Positions 8,109 through 17,145 of a DNA stretch of 64,000 bases are shown one piece after another. Under the pieces are notes generated by a model. It had not been told where the DNA came from. It saw nothing but the letters and a program-made list of their open reading frames with translations, and did not search any database. The stretch is from Cellulosimicrobium funkei. Its GTDB lineage: Bacteria > Actinomycetota > Actinomycetes > Actinomycetales > Cellulomonadaceae. The stretch's first letter is position 1; each line of letters opens with the position of its first letter. The stretch lies in NCBI RefSeq assembly GCF_001019615.1, contig NZ_JNBQ01000002.1:1-64000 (forward strand), in the 5' to 3' direction. The translations under genes were made by a program, and so were the position numbers.

Positions 8109-8677
8109 CCGAGCACGAGCCGACCCGGCGGTCCGCCGACCCGCGCACCGTGGCGATCGCGGGGCTGATGACCGTCGCCTGGTACGCCGTGCCCGACGTC
8201 GTGCGGCCGCGCTGGGCCCGCGCGCTCGCCAAGACGGCGGTCGGGACCGCGGGCATCGTGCTCACCCTGACCTCGACGGCCGAGGGGATCGAGGCGCGCG
8301 AGGGCGTGCGGGCGCTGCGGGACGCGGCCCGGGACGCGGGAGCGGCCGGCACCGATCCCGACGCCTCGCCCGACCGTCCGGCCGACCGCCCGGCCGGCGG
8401 AGCGCCCGACGCCGCGCGCGAGGACAACACGTACGTCCCCGACCACGACGAGGCGACGCCCGTCCCGCCCGCGGTGGTCGTCGGGGGCGCCGCGGCCGGC
8501 GTCGCGCTCGCGACGACGCTCGTCGTCGCGGGGGAGAAGTGGGTCTACCGCCGCGGCGAGCGGCTGCGCGCCCGGGGCGTGCGCCTGCCGCACACGCGCG
8601 TCGGGCTCGTGCTCGGCGCGCTCGCCGTGGCGCTCGCGGCGGCGGAGCCGCTGCTGTGGAACGCTGAGGACCGCTGA
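8105..8677 (+). CDS. Small multi-pass membrane protein, unknown
   Basis: The 190-residue protein has hydrophobic segments near 17-60 and, after a polar Asp/Pro/Ala-rich linker (about 80-120), two more near 122-140 and 165-183. I do not recognise a family. Its start codon overlaps the LysR stop by 4 bases, so it is made from the same mRNA. The linker is rich in DRPADRPAGG-type low complexity, and the basic loop KWVYRRGERLRARG between the last two segments suggests a cytoplasmic face. Confidence 0.7.
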   Translation: MTEHEPTRRSADPRTVAIAGLMTVAWYAVPDVVRPRWARALAKTAVGTAGIVLTLTSTAEGIEAREGVRALRDAARDAGAAGTDPDASPDRPADRPAGGAPDAAREDNTYVPDHDEATPVPPAVVVGGAAAGVALATTLVVAGEKWVYRRGERLRARGVRLPHTRVGLVLGALAVALAAAEPLLWNAEDR

Positions 8678-8750
8678 GGCAGCGACCCGGGCCGGCCCGC
8701 CGGCGTGAGGTCGTGCACCGTGCGGCCTCGCGGACCGGGAGGAGCCGACC

Positions 8751-9137
8751 GTGATCGGGTTCGGGCTGGCGCTCGCGGGGGTCGCCGCGGCGATCCACGT
8801 GTACATCTTCGTCATGGAGTCGCTCACGTGGACGAGCGCGCGCACGCGCGCGACGTTCGGCACGTCGCGCGAGGAGGCCGAGGCGACCAGGGAGCTCGCG
8901 TTCAACCAGGGCTTCTACAACCTGTTCCTCGCGGTCCTCGTCGTGCTGGGCATCGTCCTGTACGCGGCGGACCGGCAGGACGTGGGCCTCACGCTCGTCG
9001 TCGCCGGGGCAGGGTCGATGGTCGCGGCCGGGCTCGTGCTGATCCTGTCGTCGCCGTCGAAGGCGCGCGCGGCGCTGGTGCAGCTCGTCCCGCCGCTGCT
9101 CGGCGTGGTCGGCGTCGTGCTCGGGCTGACCTCCTGA
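8751..9137 (+). CDS. DUF1304 family membrane protein
   Basis: The 128-residue protein has four hydrophobic segments and the DUF1304 pattern: HVYIFVMESLTW at the first helix and NQGFYNLFLA before the second. These polar motifs in a small four-helix membrane protein are typical of this widespread family, whose function is not known. The GTG start has GGGAGGAG (8737-8744) 6 bp upstream. It is probably expressed alone; the 73 bp gap upstream holds nothing else notable. Confidence 0.88.
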   Translation: MIGFGLALAGVAAAIHVYIFVMESLTWTSARTRATFGTSREEAEATRELAFNQGFYNLFLAVLVVLGIVLYAADRQDVGLTLVVAGAGSMVAAGLVLILSSPSKARAALVQLVPPLLGVVGVVLGLTS

Positions 9138-9155
9138 GACGTCGCGCGCGGCGCG

Positions 9156-9440
9156 TCAGGCGGACGCCGCGACGCGCATGGCGCTCAGCAGCTCCAGACG
9201 GCTGAGGATGCGCTCGCGCTCCGCCTCGAGCTCGTCCCGGTAGCGGCCGCCGGCCGGCTCGACCGTCTCGAAGGCCTCGTGGCCCACGTACGACCCGGTC
9301 CGGCGCGAGTACCCGGTGAGCTGGCGCTCCACGAGGGTGAGCTCGTGGCCGAGCCGCTCGAGGTGCGGGTCGAGCAGGTCCCCGGTCGAGGGGCGGGCGG
9401 GGGTGTCGGGGAGCGAGAAGGTCGTGGTCACCCTCCCCAT
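9156..9440 (-). CDS. Small coiled-coil protein, unknown
   Basis: This 94-residue protein is hydrophilic and helical, with two heptad-rich stretches (about 28-50 and 68-90: EAERERILSRLELL). No family is recognised. The ATG at 9440 is used here; a GTG 9 bases further in is possible, since neither has a clear Shine-Dalgarno sequence. It lies convergent to the DUF1304 gene and divergent from purL. Length and composition resemble small actinobacterial hypothetical proteins. Confidence 0.6.
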   Translation of the reverse strand: MGRVTTTFSLPDTPARPSTGDLLDPHLERLGHELTLVERQLTGYSRRTGSYVGHEAFETVEPAGGRYRDELEAERERILSRLELLSAMRVAASA

Positions 9441-9562
9441 CCGAACCCGAGTCGCGTCCGGCTGCATCTCGGGAGGTCCGGGTGCCGGCACGGCCGCCGC
9501 GCGCGGGACGCGCCCGGCGTCCCGGCCCTGAGACGCGCGGACGGCGGGCGCCGCTCCGCCGG

Positions 9563-9568
9563 TAGACT
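9563..9568 (+). promoter_or_regulatory. purL -10 element TAGACT
   Basis: TAGACT matches the actinobacterial TANNNT -10 pattern and lies 50 bp before the purL ATG, giving a leader of about 44 nt with the RBS GAGGGA. No clear -35 hexamer was found. No purine riboswitch-like fold was recognised in this short leader. Confidence 0.5.
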
Positions 9569-9618
9569 GGCCGTGCGCCGTCGTGCGCTCCCCGCTCAGC
9601 GCCCACCCGAGGGAAACG

Positions 9619-11994
9619 ATGACCGCCCCCGCACCCCAGGCTTCCGCACGCTCCGACGCTCGTCCCGCCGCTGGACCGACGCTGGACACCGTCGAGCACG
9701 CCGCCGCCACCCCCGACGAGGTCCAGCCGTACGCCGAGCTCGGCCTCAAGCCCGACGAGTACCAGCGCATCCGCGACATCCTGGGGCGCCGCCCCACGGC
9801 CGCGGAGCTCGCGATGTACTCCGTCATGTGGTCCGAGCACTGCTCGTACAAGTCGTCCAAGGTGCACCTGTCGAAGTTCGGCACGGCCACGACGGACGAG
9901 ATGAAGAAGCACCTGCTCGTCGGCATCGGCGAGAACGCCGGCGTCGTCGACATCGGCGACGGCTGGGCCGTGACGTTCAAGGTCGAGTCGCACAACCACC
10001 CGTCGTTCGTCGAGCCCTACCAGGGCGCCGCGACGGGCGTCGGCGGCATCGTGCGCGACATCATCTCGATGGGCGCGCGCCCCGTCGCCGTCATGGACCA
10101 GCTCCGCTTCGGCGCCGTCGACCACCCGGACACGGCGCGCGTCGTGCACGGCGTCGTGAGCGGCGTCGGCGGCTACGGCAACAGCCTCGGCCTGCCGAAC
10201 ATCGGCGGCGAGCTCGTGTTCGACGCCTCGTACCAGGGCAACCCGCTCGTCAACGCGCTGTGCCTCGGCGTGCTGCGCCACGAGGACATCCACCTCGCCA
10301 ACGCGTCAGGCGTGGGCAACAAGGTCGTGCTGTTCGGCGCCCGCACGGGCGGCGACGGCATCGGCGGCGCCTCGATCCTCGCGTCCGAGACGTTCGAGGA
10401 CGGCGTGCCCGCCAAGCGCCCGAGCGTCCAGGTGGGCGACCCCTTCATGGAGAAGGTCCTCATCGAGTGCTGCCTCGAGCTCTACGCGGCGAAGGTCGTC
10501 GAGGGCATCCAGGACCTCGGCGCTGCCGGCATCTCCTGCGCGACGTCGGAGCTCGCCTCCAACGGCGACGGCGGCATGCACGTGTGGCTCGACGACGTCC
10601 TGCTGCGCGACCCCACGCTCAACGCGGGCGAGATCCTCATGTCGGAGTCGCAGGAGCGCATGATGGCGGTCGTCGCGCCCGACAAGCTCGACGAGTTCCT
10701 CGCGATCACGAGCAAGTGGGACGTCGAGACCGCCGTGATCGGCGAGGTCAACGACTCGGGCCGCCTCACGATCGACCACCACGGCGAGCGCATCGTCGAC
10801 GTCGACCCGCGGACCGTCGCGCACGAGGGTCCGGTCTACCACCGCCCGTACGCGCGCCCGTCGTGGCAGGACGGGCTCAACGCCCGCACCGTCGAGGCCG
10901 ACGGGCTCGCGCGCCCCGAGAGCGGCGACGACCTGCGTGCGACGGCGCTGCGCCTCCTCGCGTCGCCCAACCTCGCGTCGAAGGAGTGGGTGACCAACCA
11001 GTACGACCGGTTCGTCCAGGGCAACACCGCGCTCGCGCAGCCCGACGACTCCGGCGTGGTCCGCGTCGACGAGAGCACGGGCCTCGGCGTCGCGCTCGCG
11101 ACCGACGCGAACGGCCGGTACGGCAAGCTCGACCCGCGCACGGGCGCGCGCCTCGCGCTCGCGGAGGCGTACCGCAACGTCGCGACGACGGGGGCCCGCC
11201 CGCTCGCCGTGACCGACTGCCTCAACTTCGGCTCGCCCGAGGACCCCGACTCGATGTGGCAGCTCGTCGAGGCGATCGAGGGCCTCGCGGACGCGTGCCG
11301 CGAGCTCGGCGTCCCCGTCACGGGCGGCAACGTCTCGCTGTACAACGGGACCGGCGAGCCGGGGCAGATCGACTCGTCCATCCACCCGACCCCGGTCGTG
11401 GGCGTGCTCGGCGTGCTCGACGACGTCGCGCACGCGACCCCCTCGGGCTGGCGTGAGACGGGCGAGAGCATCTACCTGCTCGGCACCACGCGCCCCGAGC
11501 TCGACGGCTCGGCGTGGGCCGAGGTCGAGCACGGGCACCTCGGCGGCCTCCCGCCGCAGGTCGACCTCGCGGCGGAGAAGGCGCTCGCCGGCGTGCTCGT
11601 CAACGCGAGCCGCGACGACCTCGTGTCGGCCGCGCACGACCTCTCCGAGGGCGGGCTCGCGCAGGCGCTCCTCGAGGCGTCGCTGCGCTTCGGCGTCGGC
11701 GCCACGGTGTCGCTCGACGCGCTCACCGAGCGCGACGGCGTCACCCCGTTCGAGGCGCTGTTCTCCGAGTCGACGGCCCGCGCGCTCGTCGCGGTGCCGC
11801 GTGGCGAGGAGTCCAAGCTCGTCGACGCGTGCGTCGCACGCGGCGTCCCCGTGCTGAAGATCGGCGAGACGGGCACCGAGCCCGGCGCCGCCGCCGAGTC
11901 GGGCGAGGCGCTCGAGGTCGCGGGCCTGTTCACCGTCCCGCTCAGCGAGGCGGACGCAGCCTTCCGCGGCACGCTCCCGGTCATCTTCGGCTGA
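9619..11994 (+). CDS. purL: Phosphoribosylformylglycinamidine synthase subunit PurL
   Basis: The 791-residue protein is the short (bacterial two-subunit) PurL that, with PurQ and PurS, converts FGAR, glutamine and ATP to FGAM in purine synthesis. Seen motifs include [10 protein letters not shown] (about 66-75), the metal and ATP loop [21 protein letters not shown] (about 117-137), and the second half with [12 protein letters not shown] at 9619 is chosen over the in-frame GTG 12 codons upstream because GAGGGA precedes it. PurQ and PurS genes are not in the window. A strong hairpin follows the stop. Confidence 0.97.
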   Translation: MTAPAPQASARSDARPAAGPTLDTVEHAAATPDEVQPYAELGLKPDEYQRIRDILGRRPTAAELAMYSVMWSEHCSYKSSKVHLSKFGTATTDEMKKHLLVGIGENAGVVDIGDGWAVTFKVESHNHPSFVEPYQGAATGVGGIVRDIISMGARPVAVMDQLRFGAVDHPDTARVVHGVVSGVGGYGNSLGLPNIGGELVFDASYQGNPLVNALCLGVLRHEDIHLANASGVGNKVVLFGARTGGDGIGGASILASETFEDGVPAKRPSVQVGDPFMEKVLIECCLELYAAKVVEGIQDLGAAGISCATSELASNGDGGMHVWLDDVLLRDPTLNAGEILMSESQERMMAVVAPDKLDEFLAITSKWDVETAVIGEVNDSGRLTIDHHGERIVDVDPRTVAHEGPVYHRPYARPSWQDGLNARTVEADGLARPESGDDLRATALRLLASPNLASKEWVTNQYDRFVQGNTALAQPDDSGVVRVDESTGLGVALATDANGRYGKLDPRTGARLALAEAYRNVATTGARPLAVTDCLNFGSPEDPDSMWQLVEAIEGLADACRELGVPVTGGNVSLYNGTGEPGQIDSSIHPTPVVGVLGVLDDVAHATPSGWRETGESIYLLGTTRPELDGSAWAEVEHGHLGGLPPQVDLAAEKALAGVLVNASRDDLVSAAHDLSEGGLAQALLEASLRFGVGATVSLDALTERDGVTPFEALFSESTARALVAVPRGEESKLVDACVARGVPVLKIGETGTEPGAAAESGEALEVAGLFTVPLSEADAAFRGTLPVIFG

Positions 11995-12007
11995 CACCCG
12001 CACCACC

Positions 12008-12041
12008 GACGCCCCGGTCACCGCATGGTGGCCGGGGCGTC
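12008..12041 (+). terminator. purL terminator hairpin
   Basis: A 15 bp stem (12008-12022 with 12027-12041, one T-G wobble) with a 4 nt loop begins 14 bp after the purL stop. The core is GACGCCCCGG/CCGGGGCGTC. No T-run follows. Confidence 0.8.
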
Positions 12042-12081
12042 GTCGTCCGCGGTCGACCCGACGGCGTGTCCCGGACCCGTC

Positions 12082-12156
12082 GAGCACGACCCTGCGCGCG
12101 GTCGACCACGGGGTTGCTGTCGGAAAGAGCCCGAAAACGACAGCAACGTCGTGTTC
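12082..12156 (+). repeat. Intergenic mosaic palindrome, type A (copy 2)
   Basis: GTTGCTGTCG (12113-12122) and its perfect complement (12138-12147) flank an A-rich 15 nt loop. The outer word GAGCACGA (12082-12089), a variant at 12104-12111 (22 bp further) and the inverted TCGTGTTC (12149-12156) frame it. The left half matches 19-60 on the minus strand. It lies between the purL hairpin and the next gene; the remaining bases of the 257 bp gap show nothing else. Confidence 0.65.
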
Positions 12157-12251
12157 GGCGGGAGCGGGCGACGGGTGGGTTCGGTGGAGGTCGGCGGGCG
12201 AGGTGGTGCGGCGGGTCGCGGCGCGTGTCGCGACGGTGTCAGAGTCCGGGC

Positions 12252-13259
12252 ATGACCTCGGCGACCACGAGCCTCCCGCCCGCGCGCGTCGCGACCCGAC
12301 GGCGGCCGGGTGGCCCGGTGCTCACGGTGCTGCTGGCGGCGGGGGCCGCCGTCGTCGTCCTGCTCACCCTCGTGCGGGCCGTGCCGTACGACGCCGTGAC
12401 GCCGTTCGCGCAGGTCGTCGGGTTCACGCCGTTCGTCGCGGCGACGGCCGTCGTCGGCCTCGTGGTCACGCTCGTCGCGCGCCGGTGGATCCTCGCGGCG
12501 CTGCTCGCGGCGTGCGTCGCCGCGCAGGCGGTGTGGCTCGTGCCCGCGTTCGTTCCCGGCCCGGCACCGCCCGACGACGCGGCGTCGCTGCGCGTAATGG
12601 GTGCGAACGCGTGGCTCGGGACGGCGGACGCGGACGCGCTGGTCGACCTCGTGCGCGAGCAGGACGTCCAGGTGCTCGCGGTGCTGGAGCTGACCACAGA
12701 CCTGCGCGAGCGCCTCGTCGCGGCGGGCATCGAGGACGTGCTCCCGTACAGCGCCGACGCGAAGGTGGGGTCCGGGGCGCTCGGCAGCGGGCTGTGGAGC
12801 GCGCTGCCGCTCGACGACATCGACGTCGAGCCGTTCTCCAACGACGCGATGCCGTCCGCGACCGTCGAGGTCGACGGCGTGCCGGTGCGGGTCACGGCCG
12901 TGCACCCGATCCCGCCGATCCCGGAGTACGTGCGGGTCTGGGGCGAGGAGACCGCCGCGCTCGCCGAGCGTGCGGCGGCGGACCCGCTCCCGCAGGTGCT
13001 CGTCGGCGACTTCAACGCGACCCACGACCACGCGACGTTCCGGCGGCTGCTGGGCGACCGGTTCCACGACGCGTCGCATGCCTCGGGAAGCGGTCTCGAC
13101 CTGTCGTGGTCGCCGCGGCCGGGCACCGTGCCGCCGATCCTGAACCTCGACCACGTGGTGACGGACCGGGAGAACGTCGTGACCGCCGTCGACTCCCTGC
13201 CCGTGCCCGGCAGCGACCACCGCGCGATCGTCGCGACGGTCCACGTACCCCGCCCCTGA
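12252..13259 (+). CDS. Membrane-anchored endonuclease/exonuclease/phosphatase family protein
   Basis: The 335-residue protein has three N-terminal hydrophobic segments (about 20-105) and an extracytoplasmic EEP domain (about 112-333). Catalytic motifs are visible: MGANAWLG, LAVLELT (metal-binding Glu), the HPIPP loop, VGDFNATHDH and the final PGSDHRAI. Proteins of this architecture hydrolyse phosphodiester or phosphomonoester bonds; the substrate is unknown. The ATG at 12252 lacks a clear Shine-Dalgarno sequence. The type B palindrome starts one base after the stop codon. Confidence 0.85.
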   Translation: MTSATTSLPPARVATRRRPGGPVLTVLLAAGAAVVVLLTLVRAVPYDAVTPFAQVVGFTPFVAATAVVGLVVTLVARRWILAALLAACVAAQAVWLVPAFVPGPAPPDDAASLRVMGANAWLGTADADALVDLVREQDVQVLAVLELTTDLRERLVAAGIEDVLPYSADAKVGSGALGSGLWSALPLDDIDVEPFSNDAMPSATVEVDGVPVRVTAVHPIPPIPEYVRVWGEETAALAERAAADPLPQVLVGDFNATHDHATFRRLLGDRFHDASHASGSGLDLSWSPRPGTVPPILNLDHVVTDRENVVTAVDSLPVPGSDHRAIVATVHVPRP

Positions 13260-13321
13260 CGCCGAACCCGGGGCCGTTCCCCACGTGTGGCTCGTGGTGG
13301 GGAACGACCCCGGGTTCGGCG
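13260..13321. repeat. Intergenic mosaic palindrome, type B (copy 2)
   Basis: Arms of 25 bp (13260-13284 and 13297-13321) differ at one base and flank a 12 nt loop; the shared core with copy 1 is CGCCGAACCCGGGG. It fills the space between the stop codons of two convergent genes (13259 and 13338), so it could terminate both. Confidence 0.78.
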
Positions 13322-13337
13322 CCGGGGGGTGGAGCGT

Positions 13338-15995
13338 TCAGCCGCGCGCGGGCTCCGGCTCGGTCGCTCCAGGGTCGGTCGTGGCGGCGGGGTCAGCGTC
13401 CCCGGCGGGGTGGTGCGGGTGGCGGCGCTCCAGGGCGGCGCCCTCGACGTCGACGTCGGGCAGGATGCGGTCGAGCCAGCGGGGGAGCCACCACGCCTTG
13501 TCGCCCACGAGGTGCATGAGCGCCGGGACGAGCAGCATGCGCACGACGAACGCGTCGACGAGCACGCCGAACGCGAGCGCGAACCCGATGGGCCGGATCA
13601 TCGCGCTGTGCGAGAAGACGAACCCGCCGAAGACGGAGATCATGATGATCGCCGCGGCGGTCACGACGGCCCGACCCGCGCGCACGCCCTGGACGATCGC
13701 GACGCGCGCGGGGGCGCCGTGCGCGTACGCCTCGCGCATCCCCGACCCCAGGAAGAGCTGGTAGTCCATCGCGAGGCCGAACAGGATGCCGACGAGGATC
13801 GTGGGCAGGAAGTTGAGGATCGGGCCCGGCGTCTCGACGCCGAACAACCCCGACAGCCAGCCCCACTGGTAGATCGCGACGACCCCGCCGAGCGCGGCGA
13901 AGTAGGACAGGATGAACCCGAGGGTCGCGACGACCGGCACGAAGATCGACCGGAACACCAGCACCAGGATGACGAGCGACAGCCCGACGACGACCGCGAG
14001 GTAGATCGGCAGCGCCTGCGCGAGCTTGTCGGAGATGTCGATGTTGCCGCTGGCCGAGCCTGCGACGCCCAGCGTCACGTCCCCGTCGAGGGGCTCGAGC
14101 GCGCGCAGGTCGTGCACGAGCTCCTCGGTGGACTCGCTCGTGGGCCCCTCGGCGGGGACCACCTGGAACGCGGCGACCGTACGGTCCTCGGACGTCCCGA
14201 TCGGGGCGACCGCGACGACGTCGTCGAGCGCGAAGAGCTCCTCGGCGACGTTCACCTGGTACTCCAGCGCCTCGGCCTCGGTGGGCTCGCCCGGGAGGTC
14301 GGCGACGACGAGCAGCGGGCCGTTGGTGCCCTCGCCGAACTGCTCGGCGATCGTCGAGTACGCGCGGTACTGCGTGGAGTCGTGCGCCTCCGACGACCCG
14401 TCGGGCAGGTTGGTCCGCAGGTCGAGCGCGGGGAGCGCGATCACCCCGAGCGCCACGACGGCGAGGATCGCCGTGCCCACCGCGCGCAGCGTGGACATGG
14501 GGCGGACGGGCTTCGTCCCGTCCGGGGCGGTCGTGCCCGACGGCGCGGCGCCGGCCGCGGCACCCGGCTCGCCCGAGGCGTCGGTCCCGGCGAGCGCGGC
14601 GCGCTCGCGACGGCTGAGGATGCGCGTGCCGATCATGCTCAGCAGGGCGGGCGTGAGGGTGACGGCGATGAGGACGGCGATCGCGACGCACAGCGCGCCG
14701 ACGGTCCCCATGAGGCCGAGGAAGGGGATGCCGGTGACGTTGAGCGCGAGGAGCGCGATGAGCACCGTGGCGCCGGCGAACACGACGGCGTTGCCCGACG
14801 TGCCGTTCGCGAGCGCGATCGACTCCGGCACGTCGTCGCCCTGCTTGAGCTGGCGGCGGTGCCGGTTGACGATGAACAGCGAGTAGTCGATCCCGACCGC
14901 GAGCCCGAGCATGAGGCCGAGCACGGGGGTCACGGACGACATCTCGACGACGCCGGAGAGCGACATCGCGGCGAGCGCGCCGATCCCGACCCCGATGAGC
15001 GCGGTGAGGATCGGCAGCCCGGCGCCGACGAGCGTCCCGAGCATGACGACCAGCACGATCGCCGCGACGACGAGGCCGATCGCCTCGCCGACGCCGAAGA
15101 CCTGGGGCACGCCCTGCGTGATGTCGGACGAGAAGTCCGTCTGGACGCCCTCGACCGGGTCGTCGGTGAAGACCGCGACGAGGCCGTCCTTGGTCTGCTG
15201 CTCGATGCTCATGTTGGGCTCGGTGAACGTGACGCTCGCGACAGCGGCGCTCCCGTCCTCGGAGACCATGCGGATCTCGGACGCCATCTCGAGCAGGGGC
15301 GCGGAGAGCTCGAGCTGTGCGGACTGCTCCTCGAGCGTCGTGCTCTGGTCCTCTAGCGCGGTCACCTGCTTGTCCAGCGTGGCGGCCTGGGCGTCGAGCT
15401 CGGCCCGCCCGGCGTCGAGCTCCGCCTGCTGGGCGTCGAGCTGCGGCGCGGCCTGGTCGAGCGCGCCCGCGGCCTCGGCCTGCGCGCGCGCCGCGTCGAG
15501 CTGGGTCTGGCCCTCGTCGAGCTGGGCCCGCGCGGCGTCGAGCTGCTCCTGGCCTGCGGCGAGCTGGGTGCGGCCGTCCTCGATCTGCGCGCGCCCGGCC
15601 TCGATCTGGGTCCGGCCGTCCTCGACCTGCTGGCGCTGGTCCGCGAGCTCGGCCTGCGTGGCGAACGGGTCGACGGCCGTCTCGACGCCGTCGACCTCCT
15701 CGGCCGCGGCGAGCCGGTCGGAGATCTCCGCCTCCTGCTCGGGCGTGAACGCCGAGCCGTCCTCCGTGGCGAAGACGACGGTGCCGCTCCCGCCCGAGGC
15801 CTCCGGGAGCGCCGTCTGGAGGCGCTCGGTCACCTCGGCGGTCGGCGTGCCGGGGATGGAGAAGCTGCTCGCGAGCGTGCCGCCGAACGCGACGAACGCC
15901 GCCCCGGCCAGCACGAGCACCGCGAGCCACGCGGCGAGGACGGTCCGCGCGCGGCGCGCGCACGCGCGCCCGAGGCGGTAGAGGAGTTCAGCCAT
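13338..15995 (-). CDS. MMPL/RND family transporter with coiled-coil insert
   Basis: The 885-residue protein has the MMPL layout: one TM helix (about 18-38), a large extracytoplasmic loop, five TM segments (about 305-460), a second loop after about 520, and five more TM segments (about 680-850). Family motifs GLAVGIDYSLFIVNRHR and LFGLAMDYQLFLGSGMREA contain the proton-relay aspartates. Residues of about 115-232 form a long run of degenerate heptads (DGRTQIE, AGRAQIE, DGRTQLA) that should fold as a coiled coil outside the membrane. ATG has AAGGA 5 bp upstream. It forms an operon with the tetR-like gene. Likely exports lipids or hydrophobic drugs. Confidence 0.93.
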   Translation of the reverse strand: MAELLYRLGRACARRARTVLAAWLAVLVLAGAAFVAFGGTLASSFSIPGTPTAEVTERLQTALPEASGGSGTVVFATEDGSAFTPEQEAEISDRLAAAEEVDGVETAVDPFATQAELADQRQQVEDGRTQIEAGRAQIEDGRTQLAAGQEQLDAARAQLDEGQTQLDAARAQAEAAGALDQAAPQLDAQQAELDAGRAELDAQAATLDKQVTALEDQSTTLEEQSAQLELSAPLLEMASEIRMVSEDGSAAVASVTFTEPNMSIEQQTKDGLVAVFTDDPVEGVQTDFSSDITQGVPQVFGVGEAIGLVVAAIVLVVMLGTLVGAGLPILTALIGVGIGALAAMSLSGVVEMSSVTPVLGLMLGLAVGIDYSLFIVNRHRRQLKQGDDVPESIALANGTSGNAVVFAGATVLIALLALNVTGIPFLGLMGTVGALCVAIAVLIAVTLTPALLSMIGTRILSRRERAALAGTDASGEPGAAAGAAPSGTTAPDGTKPVRPMSTLRAVGTAILAVVALGVIALPALDLRTNLPDGSSEAHDSTQYRAYSTIAEQFGEGTNGPLLVVADLPGEPTEAEALEYQVNVAEELFALDDVVAVAPIGTSEDRTVAAFQVVPAEGPTSESTEELVHDLRALEPLDGDVTLGVAGSASGNIDISDKLAQALPIYLAVVVGLSLVILVLVFRSIFVPVVATLGFILSYFAALGGVVAIYQWGWLSGLFGVETPGPILNFLPTILVGILFGLAMDYQLFLGSGMREAYAHGAPARVAIVQGVRAGRAVVTAAAIIMISVFGGFVFSHSAMIRPIGFALAFGVLVDAFVVRMLLVPALMHLVGDKAWWLPRWLDRILPDVDVEGAALERRHPHHPAGDADPAATTDPGATEPEPARG

Positions 15996-16094
15996 GAGGA
16001 TCCTTCGGGTGGGAGTCCGGGGTGGTCCGGGAGGCGGTCCGGGTGGGGTGGTCGGTGCCGGCGGCCGGGTGGCCGGGCGGGGAGGTGGCAGGCG

Positions 16095-16817
16095 TCAGGC
16101 GGGGCTCGCCCAGCCCGCGCGGACGCGGTCGACGAGGCGGTCGAGGAGGTCGGCCCACACGCGGCGCGAGGCGTCGTCGTCGGCGGCACCGGTCGCGGCC
16201 CACCAGCGGCGCTGGATCACCAGGACGCCGGCCATGAGCGCGCCGACGAGCATCTCGATCTCGAGCGGGTCGACGTCGGGGTGCCGGCGCGTGGTCTCGG
16301 CGACCAGGCGCTCGGCGAGGTGGGTGAACGTGCGCACGACCATGGTCGTGACGCGCGGGGTGGGCTCGGTCGCGGTGCCGCCGAGGGCGCGCGTGAGGTA
16401 GGCCATCGGGCCGACGAGGTCCGTGCCGCGGAGCGCCGCGGTGACGTCGTCGAGCGGGGTCGTGCGGTCGGTCCCGGGGTCGGCCGCGCTCGCCCCGAGC
16501 GCGTCGACCACCGTGCCCAGCACGTCCTCGCACACCTCGACGACGACGTCGTCCAGGGACGCGAAGTGGTTGAAGATCGTGCGCCGCGCGACGTCGGCGC
16601 GTGCCGCGAGCTCGTCGACGGTGAACCGGGCGCCGCCGTTCTCCTCCATGAGCGACGCCGCGGCGTCGACGATCGCGCGGCGGTGCCGCGCGCGCAGCGC
16701 AGCGCGGCGATCGGTCGCCGGGCCGGTCGCGGGGTCGCTCACGGAGTCGGTCGCGGGGTCGGTCGCCAGGTCGGGCACGGGCACGCCCGACGGCTCGGTC
16801 GCGGAGGGGAGGGGCAC
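16095..16817 (-). CDS. TetR family transcriptional repressor
   Basis: The 240-residue protein has a TetR HTH (about 40-90: AIVDAAASLMEENGGARFTVDELAARADVARRTIFNHF) and a helical ligand-binding domain. The first 36 residues are a repetitive Asp/Ala/Thr/Pro tail. The GTG start at 16817 is supported by a leaderless promoter: the hexamer TAGTGT ends 6 nt before it. A near-perfect palindrome lies between the -35 and -10, so it very probably represses itself and the downstream MMPL exporter, releasing DNA when the exported compound binds. The 99 bp to the exporter start hold only its RBS and GC-rich repeats. Confidence 0.9.
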   Translation of the reverse strand: MPLPSATEPSGVPVPDLATDPATDSVSDPATGPATDRRAALRARHRRAIVDAAASLMEENGGARFTVDELAARADVARRTIFNHFASLDDVVVEVCEDVLGTVVDALGASAADPGTDRTTPLDDVTAALRGTDLVGPMAYLTRALGGTATEPTPRVTTMVVRTFTHLAERLVAETTRRHPDVDPLEIEMLVGALMAGVLVIQRRWWAATGAADDDASRRVWADLLDRLVDRVRAGWASPA

Positions 16818-16823
16818 CTCTTG

Positions 16824-16853
16824 ACACTAAGTGCATCGGTGCACTGAGTGCAA
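16824..16853 (-). promoter_or_regulatory. TetR operator embedded in a leaderless promoter
   Basis: On the minus strand TTGCAC (16848-16853) and TAGTGT (16824-16829) are 18 bp apart. Overlapping them is an inverted repeat with 11 bp arms, one mismatch and a 4 bp centre (16825-16835 and 16840-16850, TGCACT words). This is the classic layout for TetR autorepression. Confidence 0.8.
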
Positions 16854-16919
16854 ACAGCGCTCCGAACGGCTCAAAGTTGACCGATCAAGTCCAGTATGTG
16901 GGAAGGTCTCCTCGGTGCG

Positions 16920-16949
16920 TTGACACCCCGCGGTGGCCGCTCGTAAGTT
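16920..16949 (+). promoter_or_regulatory. Promoter of the sulfur-metabolism island
   Basis: A perfect TTGACA (16920-16925) stands 18 bp before TAAGTT (16944-16949). It precedes the SAM-IV aptamer by about 40 bp and is the best sigma-70-type promoter in the window. A TTGA-CCGA-TCAA palindrome (16877-16888) upstream could be an activator or repressor site. Confidence 0.65.
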
Positions 16950-16989
16950 CCCGCGCAACCGAGGTCGACGTACCCCGGTCACAGGACAT

Positions 16990-17071
16990 GGTCATGAGCT
17001 CCGACGCCAAGCCCCGGCTCGTCGGACGGCAACCCTCCCGCGCGGTGGGGTGCCCCGGGTGAGGACCAGGT
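16990..17071 (+). ncRNA. SAM-IV riboswitch
   Basis: The sequence matches the conserved SAM-IV core: closing pairs GGTC/GACC at the ends, the CCAAGCCCCGGC stretch, the conserved GGCAACCCTCC join, and GGGGTGCCCCGGGTGA near the 3' side. SAM-IV aptamers are found in actinobacteria ahead of sulfur and methionine genes and lower expression when SAM is plentiful. A CCCCGCG-CGG-CGCGGGG hairpin follows at 17087-17103 and may belong to the expression platform. Identity is from recalled consensus and from alignment with the two further copies here (31188 and 44759). Confidence 0.88.
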
Positions 17072-17145
17072 CCCGCGTCGCGCGGACCCCGCGCGGCGCG
17101 GGGCAACGACGCGGAGCCCGGCGACGGGCACGAAGGAGACGGACG

